From Pinguiococcus pyrenoidosus (Eukaryota; Sar; Pinguiophyceae; Pinguiochrysidales; Pinguiochrysidaceae), in NCBI GenBank assembly GCA_019677205.1, contig JAAMXY010000396.1, positions 1-14,729 of the forward strand: 14,729 bases of DNA, given 5' to 3'. Under the pieces are notes generated by a model. That model was not told where the DNA came from. It saw only the letters and a program-made list of their open reading frames with translations, and ran no database searches. This document shows, piece after piece, positions 1 through 6,954 of the stretch. A program made the position numbers and the translations under genes. Every line of letters starts with the position of its first letter. Position 1 is the stretch's first letter.

Positions 1-90
1 GAACAACAGGGCCTCCCTCCCAATGGTCGATGGGATCTATGAGGCAATCACTCATGAGTACGTTCCGCCGCTCAGCCGCTGACCTGATTC

Positions 91-152
91 ACAAACACAA
101 AGACAGACACACACACACAGAGAGAGAAAGAAAGAGAGAGAGAGAGAGAGAT
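91..152. repeat. CA/GA compound microsatellite
   Basis: An ACA-rich start leads into a short pure (CA)n run and then a (GA)n run broken by a few AAAG variants. The purine-rich tract is on the + strand. It is a simple sequence repeat in non-coding DNA. Confidence 0.9.
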
Positions 153-425
153 GTATACCTGAAGCTGCCGCTCGTGCTTGCGCTGGAGTGCGCGAGCTGT
201 AGTGGTCTACGAGGCCAAAGATCAGCAGGAGCCCCCAAAACTTCCACGTCGCCTCCACAGCACCTGTGCGAGGATTCGTCGTCTGCGCAGGCGCCGCAGC
301 AAGGCCATACTCCATATCACTGCCGAGCCGTCCTCGACGGCCACGAAGCGGACGTCTCGGCGCATGTTCCCCCCGTCAAATCCCCACGCAAGCCATGCAA
401 GTCCACTCGATCCATCCGACGCCGC

Positions 426-461
426 GGTGTCGCGCGCCGCTCATCGCGGTCGCGCGACACC
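426..461. other. Strong GC-rich inverted repeat (hairpin)
   Basis: The arm at 426-436 (GGTGTCGCGCG) is perfectly complementary to 451-461 (CGCGCGACACC). Inside it CCGC (437-440) pairs with GCGG (446-449), leaving T450 as a one-base bulge and a 5-nt loop TCATC. The result is a 15-bp stem about 200 nt upstream of the SRP54 start codon. Whether it acts as DNA (paired protein site) or as RNA in a 5' leader cannot be told from sequence. Confidence 0.75.
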
Positions 462-480
462 ACCAGCGAGTCTCTCCGAT

Positions 481-565
481 TACCGTTTCATACGGATCAT
501 ATTCGAGTAATTCTCCGATATATGTGTAAATATAGAAAATATTTTCTAAGTTCAATTGAAGCTTG
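481..565 (+). promoter_or_regulatory. AT-rich promoter island with 16-bp palindrome
   Basis: An abrupt AT-rich stretch sits in otherwise GC-rich DNA 100-180 nt before the SRP54 ATG. It contains TATA-like runs around 518-533 and a perfect 16-bp palindrome TAGAAAATATTTTCTA at 533-548. A similar AT-rich island lies between the XRN and TMX2 genes, which supports reading it as core promoter. No transcription start is known. Confidence 0.5.
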
Positions 566-664
566 ACCATTCGGTAGCGCGGGACAAGAAGGGGGGGGGT
601 CGAGCGCGCGCCGAGGGATCTTGGAGGATCTCCGATCCCGCCGTGCGCCTTGCACGCGGCTACC

Positions 665-2200
665 ATGGTCCTCAATGAGCTCGGCAACAAGATCTCCAGC
701 GCGTTGAACGCGTTGCACCGCACCACCATCGTGGACGAGGAGGTGCTCACGCAGATGCTCACTGACATCAGTCGCGCGCTGCTGGAGGCGGACGTCAACG
801 TGCGCCTGGTGGGCGAGTTCCGCGAGAAGGTCAAGATCAAGGTGAACCTGGACAACAGCGCCGCGGGCGTGAACCGGCGGAAAGTCATCCAGCGCGCCGT
901 GTTCGAAGAGCTCACCAACATGCTCGACGCCGGGACGGAGCCGTACAAGATGCGCAAGGGCCGCCCGAACGTCATCATGTTCGTGGGCCTCCAGGGCAGC
1001 GGCAAGACCACCACGGTGGCCAAGGTGGCGCACCACTACCAGCGCAAGGGCTGGCGAACCGCGATGGTGTGCGCGGATACCTTCCGAGCCGGCGCTTTTG
1101 ACCAGCTCAAGCAGAACGCCACCAAGCTTCGCTGCCCCTTCTACGGCAGCTACACCGAGGCCGACCCGGTGCGCATCGCGGAGGAGGGAGTGGCGCAGTT
1201 CCGGAGTGATAACTACGAAGTCATCATCGTGGACACCTCCGGAAGGCACCGTCAGGAAGACGCGCTGTTCGAGGAGATGCAGGAGATCCGCGCCGCGGTG
1301 GAGCCGGATCACATCATTTTGGTGGTGGATGGTACCCAGGGCCAGGCCGTCTTTGCGCAGGCGTCTGCTTTTAACGATAGCGTGAACGTGGGCTCTGTCA
1401 TTCTCACCAAGCTGGACGGCCACGCCAAGGGCGGTGGCGCGCTTGGCGCCGTGGCCGCCACCGGCGCGCCGATTTCGTTCCTGGGCACGGGCGAGCACTT
1501 CGACGACCTCGATGTCTTCCAGCCGTCATCTTTTGTGAGCCGTCTCCTCGGCATGGGCGACGTCCGAGGGCTTGTTGAGGAGCTCAAGGAGGTCGTAGAC
1601 GAGGAGAAGCAGGAGGAGCTGGCCGAGCGCTTCAGCAAGGGGCAGTTCACGCTGAGGGACATGTACGAGCAGTTTCAGTCTGTCATGAAGCTGGGGCCCA
1701 TCGGGAAGGTCATGGGAATGCTGCCGGGTATGCCGGCGCACCTCTTTGGCGGCGGCGGCGGTGCCGGCGGGGATCAGTCGACGGAGCGAGTGAAGAGGTT
1801 CATGACCATGATGGATAGCATGACGGACGCGGAGCTGGACGCGAATCTCGAGCAAGACCTGGAGAAGAACCCTTCTCGCATCCAGCGAATCGCCTTTGGT
1901 TCCGGCTCCCACCCGATGGAGGTGCAGATGCTTCTGCGCACACACAAGCAGTTCGAACAGGTGGTCCGCAAGATGGGCAAGTCGTCGCTCATGCGCGGGA
2001 ACGACGAGCAGCTAGCCAAGCAGATGTCGCGCAATCCGAAGCAGGTGCTGGGCCAGATCAGCAAAGCCATGGATCCACGGATGCTGGCGCAGATGGGAGG
2101 CGCGCAGAATGTCATGCAGATGATGAAGGAGATGTCCAAGTTAGAGGGCGGCGGCAACGCCGCGGGAATGGGCGACTTGAAGGGCATGTTCGGCATGTAG
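665..2200 (+). CDS. SRP54: Signal recognition particle 54 kDa subunit (SRP54)
   Basis: This is the GTPase subunit of the cytosolic signal recognition particle. It binds signal peptides on ribosomes and 7S RNA, and docks with the SRP receptor at the ER. The 511-aa intronless protein matches the usual family length. An N domain (about 1-95) precedes the G domain: P-loop GLQGSGKTTT (108-117), DTFRAGAFDQL (138-148), DTSGRH (190-195), TKLDGHAKGGGAL (248-260) and the closing GTGEHFDDL. The methionine-rich M domain (about 325-511) has the GPIGKVMGMLPG loop and RIQRIAFGSGS. DTSGRH and the length favour cytosolic eukaryotic SRP54 over the shorter plastid cpSRP54. The ATG at 665 (TACCATGG) is the first in frame and gives the canonical N terminus (MVLNELGNKI). 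A glycine-rich linker (361-369) interrupts the M domain after the finger loop. It runs in the same direction as the CCA-enzyme gene, 366 bp upstream of it. Confidence 0.97.
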   Translation: MVLNELGNKISSALNALHRTTIVDEEVLTQMLTDISRALLEADVNVRLVGEFREKVKIKVNLDNSAAGVNRRKVIQRAVFEELTNMLDAGTEPYKMRKGRPNVIMFVGLQGSGKTTTVAKVAHHYQRKGWRTAMVCADTFRAGAFDQLKQNATKLRCPFYGSYTEADPVRIAEEGVAQFRSDNYEVIIVDTSGRHRQEDALFEEMQEIRAAVEPDHIILVVDGTQGQAVFAQASAFNDSVNVGSVILTKLDGHAKGGGALGAVAATGAPISFLGTGEHFDDLDVFQPSSFVSRLLGMGDVRGLVEELKEVVDEEKQEELAERFSKGQFTLRDMYEQFQSVMKLGPIGKVMGMLPGMPAHLFGGGGGAGGDQSTERVKRFMTMMDSMTDAELDANLEQDLEKNPSRIQRIAFGSGSHPMEVQMLLRTHKQFEQVVRKMGKSSLMRGNDEQLAKQMSRNPKQVLGQISKAMDPRMLAQMGGAQNVMQMMKEMSKLEGGGNAAGMGDLKGMFGM

Positions 2201-2217
2201 AGACACCTTTCTTTGAA

Positions 2218-2304
2218 TGCCCTTTGCCTTTCTACTGCCCTTTGCCTTTCTACTGCCTTTTGCCTTTCTACTGCCTTTTGCCTTTCTACTGCCCTTTGCA
2301 CTAC
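2218..2304. repeat. 18-bp minisatellite downstream of SRP54
   Basis: Four tandem 18-bp copies of TGCC(C/T)TTTGCCTTTCTAC occupy 2218-2235, 2236-2253, 2254-2271 and 2272-2289, followed by a shortened fifth copy to about 2304. The first base lies 18 nt after the SRP54 stop codon, so the repeat is probably in its 3' UTR. The only variation among full copies is one C/T position, which suggests recent expansion. It is pyrimidine-rich on the + strand. Confidence 0.9.
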
Positions 2305-2566
2305 TGAGAAAAGAGAGAGGCCATTTCCACGCACCCCGCTGCTGCCCCGAACCCCTTTGGAAGCCGAAGGGCGGGAATCGGAAACGCGCCGCGCAAGGTT
2401 CTTTCCCACCGAGGCAGTCCCAAATGGTCACAATGCTCCTTCATTATTTGTCCCATATACGGTTCTACTATCACGCGATAGTCACGAGACTTGTTCCCAC
2501 GGCGGCAAGAACGCCACACCAGCAGCGCCACTGCTGCTCTCCGTCAACGACTAGCGTCCGGCCATC
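2305..2566 (+). promoter_or_regulatory. Intergenic region before the CCA-enzyme gene
   Basis: No gene was seen in this 262-nt spacer between the minisatellite and the next start codon. It should contain the end of the SRP54 transcript and the promoter of the nucleotidyltransferase gene. A small perfect hairpin, ACTATC (2467-2472), 4-nt loop, GATAGT (2477-2482), sits about 85-100 nt before the ATG in a modestly AT-rich patch (about 2432-2482). Confidence 0.4.
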
Positions 2567-4801
2567 ATGAGCGCGTCTGACGAGGGCGTACCCCTGCCTG
2601 CCGAGGTCACCCAGCGGATTCCCCACCGCGACGCCAGCGTGCTGCGCTTCTTCCTGGGCTTCCTGCAGGCCAGGCAGCTGGAGAACGTCCCTCTCCTCAT
2701 CGCCGGCGGCTACGTTCGCGATCTGCTGCTGCACCGACGGCCAGATGACCTGGACATCGCCCTGTGCCTGCGAGATGTGGCCGATGTGGAGCTGCGCGTC
2801 GAGGACCTGGTGGAAGCCATGCCTGCCTTTGCTGACGCCGCGCCGCAGTTCCATGTGAGCGATGTGCACATCGTGACCATTCGCAGCGACGAGACCAAGA
2901 GCAAGCTGCTGGACACTGTCAAGTTGCACATGGTGGTGAGCCCGCGCGGCGGAGGAGATGGCGAGGAGCGCTTCGAGGTGGACGTGATGCCCACCATCGG
3001 CGAAGAGAGCTATGACGACGACTCGCGGATACCCACGCGCAACCAGAGGGGCTCCATCAAGGAAGATGCCCTGCGGAGAGACCTGACGATCGGGGCGCTG
3101 CTGCTGAGGGTGCAGTATGCGGCGGAGGCTGCCCAAAATGAGCTGGAGTATCGCCTCATCGACTACTACGGCGGGGTGGAGGACCTTCGACACGCCGTGC
3201 TGCGCTCCCCTTACCCCCGGGACGCGGACTGCCGTCAGCTGTACGGCATGATCGTCCAGCCGAACCCCACTGCGGAGAGAATGGCGCATGCCCTGGCACT
3301 GCTGCCGGAGAGCTGGAGCGACAAGGAAGCGCTCGCGCAGCGCCTGTGGTGGATCAAGGTGCTTGTCGAGGACCCCCTGCGGGTGGTGCGCGTGCTGCGC
3401 TTTGCGGCGAAGCTCAACTTTACGCTGCACGACGCCTTCTGGGACGTCGTTCCTTTTGCGGTAGAAAAGCTGCGCGACATGGTCGCAGGCAGCCGGAAGC
3501 TCACCGAGATCCTCAAGATCGCCAACTACTCCAGCCAAAAACTGAGGGCCTTCGTTCGCATGGCCTTTGTCAGACGGATTCCCATCATCGGTACCATCTA
3601 TGAGGGTGCGATTGGCGGCGCCACCGACTTTCAGGATGGCGTCCTGGCCCCGGCGCTTTTCGGGGGGCAAGACGCGAAGGGCCTTGCGCACTCGCTTCCA
3701 AACATCGCAGCTTTCGACGAGGACGGCTTCCTGAAGATATGCTCGGATCTTGACGATTTCCTTCGTGCGTTGAATGGCATGCCCCAGGAGGAGCAGGAGC
3801 AGGGCCGGGAGGGAGGGACGGCGAGCGACTTGTCGCAAGCAGTGGCAACATGGTCTGCCGAGGAGTCGCTCGGCTTGTGCCTCTGCACCGCGGTCGTAGT
3901 CAGCAGCTGGCCGGCCAAGGGAGTGGATCCCTTGTCGCTTTGCCAAGCGAGCTTGGACTCGTTTTCGCAGTGCTGCGACGGCCTCAGCTCGTCAAACGTC
4001 ACTCGGTATGCTGGAGACCATACCCTGCGGGCCTCGCTCCATATCCTGTCGGTCGTACTGGGGGTGACGGAGAGGTGCAGCGCCGAAGATGAGGCATTCG
4101 GAGCCTTGGCCGGCCTCTCGGCAGCGGACTTTGCGCTCCATGTCCACGTGTGGAATGCCTTGCGGATGGCGAAGATGCCGCTTCCTGGGGCGTCGAACGT
4201 GGCCGGGGCTCCAGATCCGACGCTGGGGGGAAGAGCAACCCTCTCCCTCGCGAGTTGCGCTTACTTCCTTCGAGTCGCCGGCCAAGCCCAGAGCGCAGAC
4301 ACGCCAAGAAGATCGACGGTAAAAAGGAATGGCAGCGCTAAGGCTGATGGTAGCGCTCAGGCTGATGGTAGCGCTAAGGCTGATGGTGGCGTTGAGAGTG
4401 AAGGCGGCATTGAGAGTGAAGGCGGCTTGGAGACCGAGATGCTGTACTCCGTGTATTCACGCCTGCTGCGCGGGAAGCCAAGCATCTCGGGCAAGGCTCT
4501 GGGAGGCACCGATGTAGTGCCAGAGCACCTCCGAAGCGGTTTCATCTCCAGATTACAGGTGCTGACAAGGCTGCTGGACTATGGCACAGACATCGAGAGT
4601 GCCGCGGAGCTTCGGAGATTCCTCGAGGGCGCGAAGCAGGATGGCGTCGGCCTCGAGGAGCGACTGCGGCTGGTGTGGTGGCACGAAGCAGAGGGGGAAT
4701 GGCGCCTGAAGCCGGAGTTCGATCGACCGAAGGGGGGCCGCAAACGCAACTCCCAGACGTCGAAGAAGCAGAAACGGGACAAGGGCAAGCGGAGCTCCTG
4801 A
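2567..4801 (+). CDS. Class II tRNA CCA-adding / poly(A) polymerase-type nucleotidyltransferase
   Basis: This is a probable tRNA nucleotidyltransferase, which adds the 3' CCA end to tRNAs from CTP and ATP. The motifs are in family order: motif A GGYVRDLLLH with catalytic DLD (D61, D63); DDSRIPT then EDALRRDLTIGALL (166-180, motif B); DYYGGVEDL (199-207, motif C); EDPLRVVRVLRFAAKL (268-283, motif D); and SRKLTEILK (motif E). At 744 aa it is much longer than typical enzymes of about 400-550 aa. About 40 extra residues lie between motifs C and D (214-267, including WWIKVLVEDP). The C-terminal half is not recognisable, holds an in-frame hexapeptide repeat (codons 589-624) and ends in a Lys/Arg-rich tail that could be a nuclear or nucleolar signal. 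The ATG at 2567 is the first in frame. It converges on the XRN gene with a 96-bp gap. A poly(A) polymerase role is the alternative. Confidence 0.85.
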   Translation: MSASDEGVPLPAEVTQRIPHRDASVLRFFLGFLQARQLENVPLLIAGGYVRDLLLHRRPDDLDIALCLRDVADVELRVEDLVEAMPAFADAAPQFHVSDVHIVTIRSDETKSKLLDTVKLHMVVSPRGGGDGEERFEVDVMPTIGEESYDDDSRIPTRNQRGSIKEDALRRDLTIGALLLRVQYAAEAAQNELEYRLIDYYGGVEDLRHAVLRSPYPRDADCRQLYGMIVQPNPTAERMAHALALLPESWSDKEALAQRLWWIKVLVEDPLRVVRVLRFAAKLNFTLHDAFWDVVPFAVEKLRDMVAGSRKLTEILKIANYSSQKLRAFVRMAFVRRIPIIGTIYEGAIGGATDFQDGVLAPALFGGQDAKGLAHSLPNIAAFDEDGFLKICSDLDDFLRALNGMPQEEQEQGREGGTASDLSQAVATWSAEESLGLCLCTAVVVSSWPAKGVDPLSLCQASLDSFSQCCDGLSSSNVTRYAGDHTLRASLHILSVVLGVTERCSAEDEAFGALAGLSAADFALHVHVWNALRMAKMPLPGASNVAGAPDPTLGGRATLSLASCAYFLRVAGQAQSADTPRRSTVKRNGSAKADGSAQADGSAKADGGVESEGGIESEGGLETEMLYSVYSRLLRGKPSISGKALGGTDVVPEHLRSGFISRLQVLTRLLDYGTDIESAAELRRFLEGAKQDGVGLEERLRLVWWHEAEGEWRLKPEFDRPKGGRKRNSQTSKKQKRDKGKRSS
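4331..4438 (+). repeat. In-frame 18-bp repeat coding six hexapeptides
   Basis: Six consecutive 18-bp units within the nucleotidyltransferase gene encode GSAKAD, GSAQAD, GSAKAD, GGVESE, GGIESE and GGLETE. The first three and last three form two sub-families. The array keeps frame and is likely a disordered, acidic/small-residue linker between the core and the C-terminal segment. Confidence 0.9.
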
Positions 4802-4897
4802 GACTGCGGTGGTGCAACCCGCACGGCAACAACGTGAACAGCGGCAAGGACAAGAACACCAACGCCAACAGCAACATCAACATCACCATCGACTGTT
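4802..4897. other. Convergent intergenic spacer (3' ends)
   Basis: This 96-bp gap separates the stop codons of the nucleotidyltransferase (+) and XRN (-) genes. It is an imperfect AAC/CAA-rich repeat (about 4825-4890). The two 3' UTRs must overlap or be very short. No gene was seen. Confidence 0.6.
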
Positions 4898-6682
4898 TCA
4901 CTTCTTGTCTCCCACTGCTGTGGGGAGGTACACATGAACCTTCCCCATCTCATTGCGAAGCTTCTCGTCGTCTGAGAGGACTGTCTCGTGGTTCAAGCTG
5001 CTGATGACCTCTAGGTACTCGCTCTCGTCGATGAACGGCAGAAGCGCAACCGCTTCCCAGGAATTCTTCTTGCCATTTGGATCCAGTTCGAAGTCGGGAG
5101 GGAAGTATTTCGCAAGGGGGCTTGCGTCCTCGCGTGCCAGCTCTCGATACGGCCCCGGCAGGAGCTGCGCGCTCTGCCTCGGCAGCACGGCCAGCAACTG
5201 CATCAGCGGCGTCAGCGGCTTTCCGATCGGTACTTCGGGCTCCAGGGTCACGAGGTCTTTGAAGTCGGTGGCCAGCGGGGCATAGTGATACGGCAAGTAC
5301 CACGTCCACGACAGGCATCCGTCGTGGTAGTAAGCCAGGTTCCAAAGCAGGCCGGAGAGGTAGTGACGCAGCACGTCTCGCCTGTCCTCCGAGGCGCGGA
5401 TCTGAAGCTTGTCCGCGTAGTAGGTCTCTGGGTAGCTCCGGGACTGGTACTCGACTGCCTTCTCGGCGGCGCCCCGGCGGTAGAAGTAGAGGGGCTCCTG
5501 GCGCGCAATGTCGTTCATGAAGAGCTCGAAGCGCCCGAAGTGAATGCGTGACTTGTCCGTGAGGTAGCCTCCCATCTTCGGCAGCAGCCTCTTGTACGCC
5601 CCCATCATCATGTTGATAGCTCCGTCGGAGATATCAAGGTGCGGAACGTGCGGCAGGAAGTCGTTGCCCACCAGCATGCACAGAAACACAAAGTCGTCCA
5701 CCACGCGTTCCAGATCGTACTCAAAGGGCAGCTCCAGCTGGCGCACTTCCAAATGCAGCATCCTGCGAATGACTCCGATCTCCAGAATCTCGTAGTCATC
5801 ATACGAGAAGCGCATCGGGTCCCGCTGGCCTCCCCCATTGCGGCCCCGCCGCCGCATGCGTTCTCGGAAGAGGATGAAGTTGGGCTCGTGCGTCACGAGG
5901 CCCAGCATGATCAGGTCCGCGTCCAAGCCGTACAAGCAGTGCGTCATGCCAGGTCGCCAGTCCTTCTCCCGGTCCCTGGCTGAGCGGATGTAGTCCATGA
6001 CCTTGTGCTCGCCCTCGCCGGGGACGTCCGGCCCGGAGAACACGACGCGGGCGCTGCCGGTGGCCCAGAACGGATCGCTGTCCATCTTGAACTGGATCCA
6101 CTTGCGGTACGCGAGGCCCAGGCGGTACATGAACTCCGTGCCCGGCGTGATGCAGTTGGAGTCAAAGCGCTCCACGCCGTCGGGAATCTCCTCGCCCTGC
6201 GCCACCAGCTCGGCCAGCATCTGCTCGGCCTCCTTGGAGCTGCGGAAGCGCCGGGAGCGCTGCTGGTTCACCTTGGCCCTGGGCGCCACGCCGTCCACAG
6301 CGAGAAACAGCAACCGCCGCGGTCTCACGAGCTTGTAGATCTTGTCCGTGTACTGGAAGATGCGGCGGAACATGGCCTCTTCGTCCAGCGCCACGAAGCC
6401 CTCCGCGTTACCGTGCGTCATGGAGTGCAAGATGCCGTTCAGGTCCAAGTACAAGTTGTCCACTTCTCTCCCGGGCTTCAGCGTCTCCGATACGCTCTGA
6501 GAAACAGAAGGGTACTGGTCCACCAGCCAGCGAAACAGCTTCGGAATCCCCATCTGCAAGCTGTCGACGCCTCGGGCACTGCGAAAGCGCCGCTCAGGCG
6601 CGCGGAAGCGCGTCGGCGCCACCACGAAAGTGTCCGCGAAGGCCACGCAGCTCAGCGCGAGGACTAAGCGGAGCGGACCCAT
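4898..6682 (-). CDS. XRN-family 5'-3' exoribonuclease with signal/transit-like N-terminal leader
   Basis: Processive 5'-3' exoribonuclease of the XRN1/Rat1 family, which degrades 5'-monophosphate RNA. The intronless gene codes 594 aa. The canonical N terminus MGIPKLFRWL begins only at residue 44. All seven acidic metal ligands can be read: D80 (YLDLNG), D130 (AVDG), E223/E225 (PGEGEHK), D254/D256 (GLDADLIML) and D341 (GNDFLPH). WTWYLPYHYAP and GKKNSWEAVALLPF mark the end of conserved region 2. The protein stops about 45 residues later, so the long C-terminal part of XRN1 and the tail of XRN2 are absent. Residues 1-43 read as an h-region LRLVLALSCVAFA, then FVVAPTRF and an Arg/Ser/Pro-rich stretch: a signal peptide plus transit peptide of the complex-plastid type. 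The ATG at 6682 is the first in frame; upstream codons in this frame are open but lack ATG. Start at residue 44 would give an ordinary cytosolic or nuclear enzyme. Confidence 0.93.
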   Translation of the reverse strand: MGPLRLVLALSCVAFADTFVVAPTRFRAPERRFRSARGVDSLQMGIPKLFRWLVDQYPSVSQSVSETLKPGREVDNLYLDLNGILHSMTHGNAEGFVALDEEAMFRRIFQYTDKIYKLVRPRRLLFLAVDGVAPRAKVNQQRSRRFRSSKEAEQMLAELVAQGEEIPDGVERFDSNCITPGTEFMYRLGLAYRKWIQFKMDSDPFWATGSARVVFSGPDVPGEGEHKVMDYIRSARDREKDWRPGMTHCLYGLDADLIMLGLVTHEPNFILFRERMRRRGRNGGGQRDPMRFSYDDYEILEIGVIRRMLHLEVRQLELPFEYDLERVVDDFVFLCMLVGNDFLPHVPHLDISDGAINMMMGAYKRLLPKMGGYLTDKSRIHFGRFELFMNDIARQEPLYFYRRGAAEKAVEYQSRSYPETYYADKLQIRASEDRRDVLRHYLSGLLWNLAYYHDGCLSWTWYLPYHYAPLATDFKDLVTLEPEVPIGKPLTPLMQLLAVLPRQSAQLLPGPYRELAREDASPLAKYFPPDFELDPNGKKNSWEAVALLPFIDESEYLEVISSLNHETVLSDDEKLRNEMGKVHVYLPTAVGDKK

Positions 6683-6954
6683 GGCGATTTGGACCCGTCG
6701 ACGGCTGACGTGCCGCGCAAATGGACACTTTGCACTTTGCGTCGCTTTCGCAAATGTGCCATTTCTGATCAATCTAGCTATTTATAGTTAACAAATATTA
6801 GACATTATTTTCAAAACATTTATGATTAGTATTATCATTTCGTATTTTTCAAAATAGTATCTAGTAGCGGTTTCAATAATAGCTTCTTTCTCTCCAAAGG
6901 AAAGCTCCAGAAGACGATTTCCCCCCATCCATTTGTGCTTTGCGCCGCAGAAGC
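6683..6954. promoter_or_regulatory. Divergent AT-rich promoter between XRN and TMX2 genes
   Basis: 272 bp separate the two divergent start codons. Bases about 6760-6890 are strongly AT-rich against a GC-rich background. On the - strand a TATAAATA box (6786-6779) lies about 100 nt upstream of the XRN ATG. Nearer XRN, AAATGGACAC (from about 6719) and GTGCCATTT (about 6756-6764) form an imperfect inverted repeat. The TMX2 side has no clear TATA box. Assignment rests on position and composition. Confidence 0.55.

Larger units (their letters stand above)
1..664. other. Upstream non-coding region of SRP54
   Basis: No convincing gene was seen here. The open frames are low-complexity or arginine/serine-rich translations of GC-rich DNA and match no family I know. 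The stretch holds a CA/GA microsatellite (91-152), a GC-rich hairpin (426-461) and an AT-rich island with a perfect palindrome (about 481-565), each listed separately. It is most simply the promoter and 5' UTR of the SRP54 gene that begins at 665. A 3' end of a gene lying to the left of the window cannot be excluded. Confidence 0.5.

Noticed and set aside
497-1498. 333-codon open frame on - opposite SRP54
   Set aside because: Antisense shadow of a GC-rich, strongly conserved SRP54 coding frame; His/Leu/Arg-rich composition and no recognisable motif.
2213-2570. Hydrophobic repeat peptide frames across the minisatellite (both strands)
   Set aside because: The frames stay open only because the repeat unit is 18 bp; there is no good start and no conserved sequence after the repeat.
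2471-3946. 491-codon open frame on - opposite the nucleotidyltransferase
   Set aside because: Mirror frame of a well-supported gene with all catalytic motifs on +; its translation is typical antisense His/Gln/Arg-rich sequence.
4825-4890. Asn-rich reading of the AAC-rich spacer as a C-terminal extension
   Set aside because: It is out of frame with the nucleotidyltransferase, whose TGA stop at 4799-4801 is clean; best read as 3' UTR repeat.
6005-6667. 220-codon + strand frame inside the XRN gene
   Set aside because: Antisense shadow; XRN on - is continuous and has all seven catalytic acids.
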